NCBI GenBank assembly: GCA_036373915.1
Contig: DASUUU010000151.1
Coordinates: 1 to 5,833 of the forward strand
Length of the DNA: 5,833 nt
Origin: JASLBX01 sp036373915
Lineage (GTDB): Bacteria; Actinomycetota; Actinomycetes; Jiangellales; Jiangellaceae
Direction of reading: 5' to 3'
Shown: piece by piece, positions 1 to 5,111 of the stretch
How positions within the stretch are numbered: the stretch's first letter is position 1
Layout of the letters: every line of letters begins with the position of its first letter
The notes under the pieces: model-generated
What the model saw: the letters and a program-made list of their open reading frames with translations, nothing else
Databases searched by the model: none
Told to the model about the DNA's origin: nothing
Position numbers and translations under genes: made by a program

Positions 1-1
1 C

Positions 2-373
2 GCGCCTCGAGACCGGGTCTGGCAGGCGTGGACCGAGCCTGCGGCGTTCGCTTCGTGGTTCGGCGGGACGGCAGAGACCGTCACCCTTGACGTTCGCCCG
101 GGAGGACGGTGGCGGGTCGGCACCGACGAGGAGGGCAAGCCCGGAGAAGCCTTATCCGGCCGCTACCTCGATGTCGTGGAGGGCCGGCTCCTGGTCATGG
201 AGACCAGCTTCACCGGTGGTGACACGGTCATGGAGATGAGCTTCCACGACCACGCCGGTGGCACCCGAGTGCAAGTCCGGCAGCGTTGCCGATCCCCCGA
301 AGAGCGGGACGGAGGCCGGCAGGGCAGCGAAGTGTTGCTCGCCGCCTGTGCGGACTTCGTGGCCGGATCCTGA
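2..373 (+). CDS. SRPBCC / AHSA1-like domain protein, 5' end outside window
   Basis: The frame is open from the window edge to TGA at 371-373, giving 123 visible residues; the true start lies upstream. The visible N-terminal part reads RVWQAWTEPAAFASWFG, the hallmark opening of AHSA1-type START-fold proteins (charged residue, VWxAWT-P, then W-F/W). It continues with a PGGRWR strand-turn segment and a GRYLDVV...LLVMET strand pair. It ends with LLAACADFVAGS, the C-terminal helix. Proteins of this family form a helix-grip cavity for hydrophobic ligands, and in actinomycetes they often sit beside ArsR-type regulators; no regulator is visible here because the window starts inside the gene. The ligand is unknown. 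The family call is secure, but no specific function can be given. The next gene lies 225 nt downstream, so it is probably a separate transcription unit. Confidence 0.85.
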   Translation, partial: APRDRVWQAWTEPAAFASWFGGTAETVTLDVRPGGRWRVGTDEEGKPGEALSGRYLDVVEGRLLVMETSFTGGDTVMEMSFHDHAGGTRVQVRQRCRSPEERDGGRQGSEVLLAACADFVAGS

Positions 374-461
374 ATCGCCGACGACTCGCAGCCCTCCTGC
401 GGTGGTATCCGGTCCGCATCGCAGTGTCGGCTACGCCGGTTGGGGAGCCAGGCTCCTTTGC

Positions 462-486
462 GATCACGGCGTGATCCCTAGGGATC
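462..486. promoter_or_regulatory. Two fused perfect palindromes, candidate operator
   Basis: GATCACGGCGTGATC (462-476) has 7-nt arms around one central base. It shares its last four bases with GATCCCTAGGGATC (473-486), a perfect 14-nt palindrome. The GATC tetramer therefore occurs at 462, 473 and 483, about one helical turn apart. The element lies 113 nt before the start of the membrane protein/multicopper oxidase operon, a fitting place for a repressor or activator site. The C-tract/G-tract form of the second palindrome loosely recalls CsoR-type copper operators, but that comparison is from memory. No regulator gene in the window identifies the binding protein. Confidence 0.4.
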
Positions 487-516
487 CCTGCACCTGTGAA
501 TCAGTGGCTTCCCCGA

Positions 517-545
517 TTCCCGTCAAGGCGTGCCGTCCCTAGCGT
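517..545 (+). promoter_or_regulatory. Possible promoter of the multicopper oxidase operon
   Basis: TAGCGT at 540-545 fits the loose actinobacterial -10 pattern TANNNT. It is preceded, with a 17-nt spacer, by TTCCCG at 517-522, a poor -35. It is downstream of the fused palindromes and upstream of the 554-572 hairpin. The -35 match is weak, so this is only the best candidate in the gap. Confidence 0.2.
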
Positions 546-553
546 CATGACCG

Positions 554-572
554 GTGCGGCGCGGTGCCGCAC
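554..572 (+). promoter_or_regulatory. 7-bp stem-loop in the 5' leader of the oxidase operon
   Basis: The arms GTGCGGC (554-560) and GCCGCAC (566-572) are perfectly complementary and enclose a 5-nt loop. The hairpin ends 17 nt before the ribosome binding site (590-594) and has no T-run after it, so it does not look like a terminator. It may be an operator half-site pair, an mRNA-stability element or a translation control hairpin. GC-rich DNA produces such stems easily, so confidence is low. Confidence 0.3.
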
Positions 573-589
573 TTGTGGCATGACCAAGC

Positions 590-594
590 GGAGG
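590..594 (+). promoter_or_regulatory. Ribosome binding site deciding the ATG at 599
   Basis: GGAGG lies 4 nt before ATG 599. An in-frame GTG at 596 would be only 1 nt from this motif, too close for normal initiation, so ATG 599 is the preferred start of the membrane protein. Confidence 0.6.
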
Positions 595-598
595 AGTG

Positions 599-1036
599 AT
601 GCAAGTCGAGACCGAGTACGCCCCGGCCGGTGTGCAGGCCGGCCCGCGTGCCACGCTGTCGGTGCTGCGCGCGACGGCGGTGCTGCACGCAATGGCGGTC
701 GTACTCCAGCCCGTGCTCGCGGGCATGTACCTGGGTGGAGACGTGGATGCCATCGGTGTCCATGGCGGCAACGCCAGCTTGGTGACCACCCTGGCATTCG
801 TCCAGGTACTGGCCGCGATCCTGTACGTGTGGCCTGGCGGTGGCCGGCTGTGGCCGCTGGGCGTGAGCGTCGCGGTCTTCATGGCCGAGGTCGTCCAGAT
901 CGGCATGGGCTACAGCGCGAACCTCCCCATCCACATCCCGCTGGGCGTCACGATCATCGTGAGCCAGTGGTTGCTGACCGTCTGGGCGCTACGGTCAGGC
1001 GCCAAGGCTCCCCGTACGTGGGGACGGCGCCGATGA
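599..1036 (+). CDS. Small four-helix membrane protein, partner of the multicopper oxidase
   Basis: This is a 145-residue hydrophobic protein. I do not recognise a named family. Four membrane helices can be read at about residues 20-43, 59-77, 83-104 and 109-131, followed by a short basic tail (RSGAKAPRTWGRRR). The basic tail and the short loop between helices 2 and 3 point to both termini inside and loops 1 and 3 outside. His30 lies in helix 1; His55 (loop 1/helix 2) and His112 (start of helix 4, NLPIHIPLG) would both face the outer side. Such paired His could hold haem or copper or contact a quinol, but this is inference. The stop TGA (1034-1036) overlaps ATG 1033 of the oxidase gene, so the two are translationally coupled. 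A role as membrane anchor, electron-transfer or metal partner of the exported oxidase is likely. The start rests on GGAGG at 590-594. Confidence 0.82.
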   Translation: MQVETEYAPAGVQAGPRATLSVLRATAVLHAMAVVLQPVLAGMYLGGDVDAIGVHGGNASLVTTLAFVQVLAAILYVWPGGGRLWPLGVSVAVFMAEVVQIGMGYSANLPIHIPLGVTIIVSQWLLTVWALRSGAKAPRTWGRRR

Positions 1037-2586
1037 CTCTGTCGCGACGAGCCTTCCTCGGCGTGGTCGGTGCCGGAGCCGCGATGGCATTAACCGGCTG
1101 CGGGGTAGGTGGCATCGACCTGCGGGCCGGTCAGACCGCCGAATTACTACGCAGCCGGGCGCCGCGCCCGGAGCCGTTCCGGGTTCCGCTGCCCATCCCG
1201 CCGGTCGCGCGTCCGATCCGCAGTGACGGCACCGCCGACTACTACGAGATTGTCCAGCGCGAGGCCAGCGTCGATATCCTGCCCGGCCTGCGGACAACGA
1301 TCATGGGATACGACGGGATCTTCCCCGGGCCGACGATCGTCTCCCGAAGCGGTCGGCAGGCGGTGGTCCGCCACCGGAACGAGCTGCCCGTGCCGGTCGC
1401 GGTTCACCTGCATGGCGGCCATACCCCACCTGAAAGCGACGGCTACCCGATCGACCTGGTGCGTCCGACCAGCGGTCCGGCCGGTGGGCGCGCGATGCAC
1501 GACATGCACGGCGACACGTCGGACGGCGAGCGTGATTACGTGTACCCGCTCCAGCAGCGGGCGGCCACGCTCTGGTACCACGACCACCGGATGGACTTCA
1601 CCGGCCAGCAGGTGTACCGCGGGCTCGCCGGCTTCCACCTGGTCCACGACGACGAGGAGGACGCACTGCCCCTGCCGAAGGGGGAGCGCGACATCCCGCT
1701 CATGATCTGCGACCGGGCCTTCGAGGAGGACGGGTCCTTCCGGTACCCCGCGCTCGACCCGGACCTGCGCTCGACTCCCGGGGTCGAAGCCGATTTCATG
1801 GAAGGCGTTCTCGGCGACGTCATACTCGTCAACGGTGCGCCGTGGCCCGTCCTGGAAGTCGACGCCGCTCGGTACCGGTTGCGCATCCTCAACGCTTCGA
1901 ACGCCCGGCGATACCGGCTCGCTCTCGAACCGGCGCCCGCCGAGGGAGCGCCGTTCGTCCAGATCGGCTCCGACGGCGGACTGCTCGAGCGGCCGGTCGA
2001 TCACGCCGCCATCGACATCGCACCGGCCGAACGTTTCGACGTCGTCGTCGACTTCTCGGGTTTCCGGCCTGGTACCGAGGTCACCCTCGTCAATCGCCTC
2101 GGCGAGGACGGCACGGCTCGCGTCATGCGGTTTCGGGTGACCCGACGGACGTCCGACGACAGCCGGATACCGGACACACTGAGCCGGATCGAGCGGCTCG
2201 ACCCGGCGAAAGCGGTCCGAACCCGGACGTGGGAGTTCCGGCGGGGCAGGGTCGGCGGTCACGCCGGTTGGACGATCAACGGCAAGGCCTTCGACCCGAA
2301 CCGGATGGATGCACGTCCCCGGCTGGGAGAGATCGAGATCTGGCGGTTCGCCACGGACCTGCACCATCCCGTGCATGTCCACCTGGACCCGTTCCAGGTG
2401 GTCGACCGGCGAGGCAGGGGGCCGGGGCCGTTCGACAGCGGCTGGAAGGACACGGTCGACGTCCGCCCTGCGGAGATCGTCGACGTCGCCGTCCGGTTCA
2501 CCGACTACCAGGGACCGTACATGCTGCATTGCCACAACCTCGAACACGAGGACATGGCAATGATGGCGTCTTTCGAAACCGTGTGA
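1033..2586 (+). CDS. Tat-exported multicopper oxidase lipoprotein (CotA/bilirubin oxidase-like)
   Basis: The product has 517 residues, the usual size of three-cupredoxin laccase-like oxidases. Residues 4-9 (SRRAFL) form a twin-arginine motif, followed by a hydrophobic stretch and a lipobox (LTGC, Cys23), so the folded enzyme is probably exported by Tat and lipid-anchored outside the membrane. Cupredoxin domains lie at about 70-207, 218-370 and 395-517. All copper motifs are present: HLHGGH (His125, His127), WYHDH (His183, His185), HPVHVH (His445, 448, 450) and HCHNLEHEDMAM (His499, Cys500, His501, His505, Met510). By analogy with CotA, His445, Cys500, His505 and Met510 bind the type 1 copper and the rest the trinuclear cluster where O2 is reduced to water. 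The substrate (phenolics, bilirubin, Cu(I) or Mn(II)) cannot be read; no Met-rich insert of CueO type is seen. ATG 1033 is chosen because it gives the complete Tat signal and the ATGA overlap with the membrane protein gene. The same frame stays open back to 496, but that part is out-of-frame shadow of the upstream gene. Confidence 0.95.
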   Translation: MTLSRRAFLGVVGAGAAMALTGCGVGGIDLRAGQTAELLRSRAPRPEPFRVPLPIPPVARPIRSDGTADYYEIVQREASVDILPGLRTTIMGYDGIFPGPTIVSRSGRQAVVRHRNELPVPVAVHLHGGHTPPESDGYPIDLVRPTSGPAGGRAMHDMHGDTSDGERDYVYPLQQRAATLWYHDHRMDFTGQQVYRGLAGFHLVHDDEEDALPLPKGERDIPLMICDRAFEEDGSFRYPALDPDLRSTPGVEADFMEGVLGDVILVNGAPWPVLEVDAARYRLRILNASNARRYRLALEPAPAEGAPFVQIGSDGGLLERPVDHAAIDIAPAERFDVVVDFSGFRPGTEVTLVNRLGEDGTARVMRFRVTRRTSDDSRIPDTLSRIERLDPAKAVRTRTWEFRRGRVGGHAGWTINGKAFDPNRMDARPRLGEIEIWRFATDLHHPVHVHLDPFQVVDRRGRGPGPFDSGWKDTVDVRPAEIVDVAVRFTDYQGPYMLHCHNLEHEDMAMMASFETV

Positions 2587-2619
2587 TCGAGATCGACGGC
2601 GCCTACGGCGAGCGTCCGG

Positions 2620-3045
2620 CTAGTCATCGGTCGCCCTGCGTAGCCGTTTGACGTCACCGCGGCGGCGTTTGCTCGCCAGCCGCCGTTCGGTCGAGGCGCG
2701 GCTGGGTTTGGTCGGTCGGCGTACTCGTGGCGGTGGTGCGATGGCCTGCTCCAGCGTGTGGACGAGGCGCGTCTCGGCAGCCTTTCTGTTGCGCAGCTGG
2801 GAGCGATGCTCGGAGGCGGTGACGGTGAGTACTCCGTTGGTGAGCCGGCCGGCCAGCCGCTGGAGCGCGCGCTTCTTATGGGTTGGCCCAAGGGCCGTGG
2901 ACGCGGCCACGTCAAAGCTGAGCTCGACCCTGCTGTCCGTGGTGTTGACCGACTGACCGCCTGGACCCGACGAGCGCGAGAAGCGCCAGTTCAGCTCGGC
3001 CTCCGGGATCACGACCGAGCCGCGGATGCGCAACGGGCCGGGCAT
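2620..3045 (-). CDS. arfB: Alternative ribosome-rescue factor ArfB (YaeJ-type peptidyl-tRNA hydrolase)
   Basis: The 141-residue protein is an RF-1 domain without a codon-recognition domain. VIPEAELNWRFSRSSGPGGQ near the N-terminus carries the catalytic GGQ (29-31) that hydrolyses peptidyl-tRNA in the ribosomal A/P site. It continues with VNTTDSRVEL and ends in a long basic tail (about 100-141, rich in Arg and Lys) that in ArfB threads into the empty mRNA channel of stalled ribosomes. The size and architecture match ArfB, not full RF1/RF2. ATG 3045 (MPGPLRIRG) is chosen because family members begin near this motif. The frame is open further upstream to 3255, but that would run through the end of the NTF2-like gene and adds no recognisable domain. 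No good Shine-Dalgarno sequence precedes 3045. The stop is 33 nt from the oxidase stop, so the genes are tightly convergent. The call is secure as family; the exact start less so. Confidence 0.92.
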   Translation of the reverse strand: MPGPLRIRGSVVIPEAELNWRFSRSSGPGGQSVNTTDSRVELSFDVAASTALGPTHKKRALQRLAGRLTNGVLTVTASEHRSQLRNRKAAETRLVHTLEQAIAPPPRVRRPTKPSRASTERRLASKRRRGDVKRLRRATDD

Positions 3046-3098
3046 GGTGCTGATTCTGCCAGCGAGGAGGACGAACGGCCCCTGCGTCGGGAGCCTTA

Positions 3099-3117
3099 CG
3101 GGTCGCCCGCTGACCCG
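3099..3117 (-). promoter_or_regulatory. 6-bp inverted repeat between the NTF2-like gene and arfB
   Basis: CGGGTC (3099-3104) and GACCCG (3112-3117) are perfect inverted arms around a 7-nt loop in the 104-nt gap between the NTF2-like stop and the arfB start. There is no T-run on either side, so it is at best a weak or Rho-assisted terminator or a leader hairpin of arfB. Confidence 0.25.
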
Positions 3118-3149
3118 CGAGGTCGGCGATTCGCCACACGGCAGATCGA

Positions 3150-3542
3150 CTACTGCCCCCACTCGTCCGGTGGCTCGTGATACCCCGGTACGAAATGCCA
3201 GTACTCGCGTAGGCGCCGGCATTGCCACTCGTCCGTGAAGTCCAGTAGCAGGCATCCGGGCAGGGTAACGGCGTCGCCGTCCACCTTCATGGTGGTCCAG
3301 AACTCCACGGTTACCCTGGTGCCGTCGACGAACGGACGACCCATGCGGACTTGGACGTCGCTTTGTGAGGCGGTGACCGACTCCCAGTAGGCGCGTACGC
3401 CTTCCTGGCCTTGGTGCGCCGGCTCGACGATGTTGGACCGGTAGGTGGCATCCGGGGTGAACAGGCCGCGTGCGGCCTCCGCGTCACGGCTTTCCCAGGC
3501 GACCCGATAGCCCTCGATCCACTCCGCAAGTGCTCCGGCCAT
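3150..3542 (-). CDS. NTF2/SnoaL-like fold protein
   Basis: The product has 130 residues, typical for a single-domain SnoaL-like protein. The N-terminal helix (LAEWIEGYRVAWESRDAEA) leads to GLFTPDATYRSN, the classic loop after helix 2. VRAYWESVTASQSDVQVRM and the following strands (VTVEFWTTMKVDG, LLLDFTD, LREYWHFVPGY) complete the cone-shaped alpha+beta barrel. Members are ligand-binding proteins, cyclases, isomerases or hydrolases, or have no known activity; which applies here cannot be told. The start at 3542 is supported by GGAGG (3549-3553) 6 nt upstream on the minus strand. The gene is divergent from the acidic-repeat gene, with 164 nt between the two starts, and precedes arfB in the same direction. 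Confidence 0.85.
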   Translation of the reverse strand: MAGALAEWIEGYRVAWESRDAEAARGLFTPDATYRSNIVEPAHQGQEGVRAYWESVTASQSDVQVRMGRPFVDGTRVTVEFWTTMKVDGDAVTLPGCLLLDFTDEWQCRRLREYWHFVPGYHEPPDEWGQ

Positions 3543-3548
3543 ACCCGT

Positions 3549-3553
3549 CCTCC
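3549..3553 (-). promoter_or_regulatory. Ribosome binding site of the NTF2-like gene
   Basis: Read on the minus strand, the leader contains GGGAGGACGGGT directly before the ATG; the GGAGG core is 6 nt from the start codon, an ideal spacing. Confidence 0.75.
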
Positions 3554-3696
3554 CGACTGATGTCGCTAACCTGAGGCGCGCTGCGTCTCCTGATTGTCCG
3601 CGTCGACGCCAATGCGATCAACTTGGCCGATTTCATCTCAGAGATCGGGCTTACGGTGTTGGATCGTGGGAACGGTGGGAGTTGCCACCTGAGATT

Positions 3697-3700
3697 GGAG
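3697..3700 (+). promoter_or_regulatory. Ribosome binding site fixing the start of the acidic-repeat gene
   Basis: GGAG lies 6 nt before ATG 3707. This supports a short gene of 82 codons over the longer frame from TTG 3623. Confidence 0.6.
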
Positions 3701-3706
3701 CGGGCC

Positions 3707-3955
3707 ATGACCGTCAACCCGAACGACCGGCTGAACGACGACGACATGGAGACGGTAGGTGCAACCAAGGACGCGGCGGGCAAAGATGCCGACGGTGTCG
3801 ACGCCCGGGACGCGGATGGCGTGGATGCGGCCGATGCGGACGGCACAGACACGGCCGATGCGGACGGGACCGACACGACTGATGCGGACGGGACCGACAC
3901 GGCCGACGCCGACGAGAGCGACTCCGACGGCGTGGACGCTGTAGACGCGCGATGA
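3707..3955 (+). CDS. Asp-rich octapeptide-repeat small protein, candidate substrate of the adjacent oxygenase
   Basis: This is an 82-residue protein of unrecognised family. Residues 1-26 form a leader-like segment (starts MTVNPNDRLNDDD, ends DAAGK). Residues 27-82 are octapeptide repeats: DADGVDAR, DADGVDAA, DADGTDTA, DADGTDTT, DADGTDTA, then degenerate DADES and DSDGVDAV, ending DAR. It has 26 Asp and 2 Glu against 5 Arg/Lys, and no Cys, His or aromatic residues, so it should be a disordered polyanion. No signal peptide or membrane segment is seen. Asp at repeat positions 1, 3 and 6 with Gly at 4 recalls calcium-loop Asp spacing (EF-hand, thrombospondin type 3) without being a clear member. 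The next gene, 28 nt downstream, encodes a JmjC-type oxygenase, a family that hydroxylates protein side chains, which makes this a plausible peptide substrate. Gene reality is supported by a good ribosome binding site, synonymous divergence between repeats and operon position. A DNA-mimic or cation-buffer role is an alternative. Confidence 0.72.
   Translation: MTVNPNDRLNDDDMETVGATKDAAGKDADGVDARDADGVDAADADGTDTADADGTDTTDADGTDTADADESDSDGVDAVDAR
3785..3952 (+). repeat. 24-bp coding tandem repeat (DADGxDxx), seven units
   Basis: Seven consecutive 24-nt blocks start at 3785, 3809, 3833, 3857, 3881, 3905 and 3929. Blocks 1-5 encode DADG(V/T)Dxx; blocks 6-7 are degenerate with a shifted phase. Blocks 3-5 are near-identical in DNA (block 4 and 5 share their first 21 nt), suggesting recent duplication. 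Blocks 1 and 2 share seven residues, yet every one of these seven codons differs synonymously. Period and coding phase rule out a CRISPR array. Confidence 0.9.
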
Positions 3956-3996
3956 GCAGCGGTGACGGACGGACAGCTGAGCATTGGACGCACTGA
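3952..3996 (+). other. Possible 14-codon linking mini-ORF between the acidic gene and the oxygenase gene
   Basis: ATG 3952 overlaps the TGA of the acidic gene (ATGA) and opens a short frame, MSSGDGRTAEHWTH, stopping at 3994-3996, inside the oxygenase gene. It would bridge the acidic gene's stop and the oxygenase's TTG start by reinitiation. Equally, it may be the true N-terminus of the oxygenase reached by a -1 shift or a sequence error near 3984, or simply chance. Confidence 0.18.
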
Positions 3997-5111
3997 CCCG
4001 CCTCTCGGGTGATGCACAGGGCTTTGCCGAGAAAGTCTGGGCGCACCGCATTCACGTGCACCATGCAGCGGCGAGCGATCTGGCCGGCTTGCTGAGCACA
4101 GCTGACGTCGACTACCTGCTCACGTCGAGTGCGCTGCGGACGCCGGCACTGCGGATGGTTCAGGACGGATCGGTGCTCCCTACGGCGCGCTACACACGCT
4201 CGGCGACGATGGCCGGTGTTGCGCTGACCGGTTTGGTTGATGCGCGCAAGGTGCTCGCCCTCTTCGATGACGGAGCCAGCGTCGTGCTGCAGGGATTGCA
4301 CCGCTATTGGCCGCCCTTGACCGAGCTGGTACGGGACCTCGAACTGACCCTGGGGCACGCCTGCCAGGCCAACGCGTATCTCACGCCACCGGGATCGCAG
4401 GGCTTCGGGCTGCACTCGGACACCCATGATGTATTCGTGATTCAGACGCACGGCACCAAGGATTGGGAGGTCCACGACGGCCACGAGGTCAACCGGATCC
4501 GGATGGAGCCCGGCGTCTCGATGTACCTCCCGACAGGCACGCCCCACGCGGCGCGCACTCAGTCCGATGCGTCGCTCCATGTGACGATCGGCATCAACCG
4601 CACGACCTGGCGGGAGGTGCTCGAGCGCCAGCTGAACCGATTGCTGGCCGAACCCGCCTTCGACGAGCCACTGCCCGCGGGCTACCACCGTGACCCGGCG
4701 GGTTTCGCTGCAATGTTGGCTGCGCATGTCGACCGAGTCCGTGGCCTAGTGGATAACGCCGATGCCGATGCGTTGGCAGGCAGCGAGATCGACCGCTTCG
4801 TGACCAGTCGCGCCTCGGTCTTGCGCGGAGGACTCGTCGACCGGCTGCGCATCAGCTCACTCCACGATGGCTCCTGGCTTCGGCGCCGCCCCGGGTCCGT
4901 CTGCGAACTGCGACCCGATGGCGAACGGCTACGGGTGCTGCTCGGCGATCGAGAGATGCGGGTTCCGGGCTGGCTTGCCGAACCGCTCGAAGCGGTCCGC
5001 AGCGCCGACCGGATCCGCCCCACGGACCTTGCCGAGTGGCTCGACGAAGCGAGTCGGCTCGTGCTGATGCGTCGCCTGGTTCGTGAAGGATTGCTCGAGG
5101 TAGAGCGTTGA
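3984..5111 (+). CDS. JmjC / cupin-4 Fe(II)/2-oxoglutarate oxygenase (ROX-like protein hydroxylase)
   Basis: The product has 375 residues. The JmjC core spans about residues 90-205: DDGASVVLQGLHRYWPP, then QANAYLTPPGSQGFGLHSD, then DVFVIQTHGTKDWEVHD, then PTGTPHAA and SLHVTIGI. The iron triad is His144, Asp146 (HSD) and His188. A linker and helical dimerisation-like segment (about 206-285) leads to a C-terminal winged-helix-like domain ending LVLMRRLVREGLLEVER, as in the ribosomal oxygenases YcfD/RoxA and MINA/NO66. Such enzymes use O2 and 2-oxoglutarate to hydroxylate Arg, His, Asn or Asp in proteins; the substrate here is unknown, but the acidic repeat protein encoded 28 nt upstream is the obvious candidate. 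A ribosomal protein is the main alternative. The start TTG 3984 is the first start codon after an in-frame TGA at 3978 and lacks a strong ribosome binding site, so translation may be coupled to the upstream gene. Its stop overlaps the next gene by 4 nt. Confidence 0.9.
   Translation: MDALTRLSGDAQGFAEKVWAHRIHVHHAAASDLAGLLSTADVDYLLTSSALRTPALRMVQDGSVLPTARYTRSATMAGVALTGLVDARKVLALFDDGASVVLQGLHRYWPPLTELVRDLELTLGHACQANAYLTPPGSQGFGLHSDTHDVFVIQTHGTKDWEVHDGHEVNRIRMEPGVSMYLPTGTPHAARTQSDASLHVTIGINRTTWREVLERQLNRLLAEPAFDEPLPAGYHRDPAGFAAMLAAHVDRVRGLVDNADADALAGSEIDRFVTSRASVLRGGLVDRLRISSLHDGSWLRRRPGSVCELRPDGERLRVLLGDREMRVPGWLAEPLEAVRSADRIRPTDLAEWLDEASRLVLMRRLVREGLLEVER
5097..5100 (+). promoter_or_regulatory. 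Ribosome binding site supporting the TTG start at 5108
   Basis: GAGG lies inside the end of the oxygenase gene, 7 nt before TTG 5108. Together with the TTGA overlap it supports a TTG start with translational coupling. Confidence 0.55.

Larger units (their letters stand above)
3543..3706. promoter_or_regulatory. Divergent promoter region between the NTF2-like gene and the acidic-repeat gene
   Basis: This 164-nt gap must hold the starts of both divergent units. TACGGT (3652-3657) fits a loose plus-strand -10, but no convincing -35 stands at the right distance. A small hairpin, GGTGG (3674-3678) with CCACC (3685-3689), sits just before the ribosome binding site of the acidic gene. A frame continuous with the acidic gene is open from a TTG at 3623, but it has no ribosome binding site and no repeat character, so it is treated as leader, not coding. 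Confidence 0.35.

Noticed and set aside
444..456. Terminator for the SRPBCC gene (GGAGCC-A-GGCTCC)
   Set aside because: The arms allow only a 4-bp stem once a real loop is formed, and only three T follow.
496..1032. N-terminal extension of the oxidase frame to give a 696-residue protein
   Set aside because: The extension is an out-of-frame reading of the membrane protein gene, rich in Arg/Gly, and would bury the Tat signal and lipobox in mid-protein.
1147..2547. A 466-codon open frame on the minus strand across the multicopper oxidase gene
   Set aside because: It is antisense to a gene with all copper motifs, shows no recognisable domain, and such frames are common opposite GC-rich genes because stop codons are rare there.
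2587..2619. Bidirectional terminator between the convergent oxidase and arfB genes
   Set aside because: Only a 4-bp stem (2600-2603 with 2607-2610) and no T-run in the 33-nt gap, too weak to call.
1842..2651. A 269-codon plus-strand frame inside the oxidase gene
   Set aside because: Arg/Gly/Pro-rich frame-shifted reading of the oxidase; no domain and no ribosome binding site.
3785..3952. CRISPR-like direct repeats
   Set aside because: The 24-nt units are contiguous with no spacers, keep one reading frame and vary at synonymous positions, so they are a coding tandem repeat.
3707..3955. Graspetide (microviridin-like) precursor, because of Thr/Asp-rich repeats
   Set aside because: No ATP-grasp ligase is visible in the window, and the neighbour is a JmjC oxygenase; it could be revisited if a ligase lies beyond 5833.
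3484..4017. A minus-strand frame with Ser/Ala/Val/Pro repeats
   Set aside because: The repeat is the antisense reading of the 24-bp coding repeats, and the frame also overlaps the start of the NTF2-like gene in another frame.
3714..4727. A 337-codon open frame on the minus strand opposite the acidic and oxygenase genes
   Set aside because: It has low-complexity Arg/Pro/His content where it crosses the repeats and no domain; it is the shadow of the two plus-strand genes.
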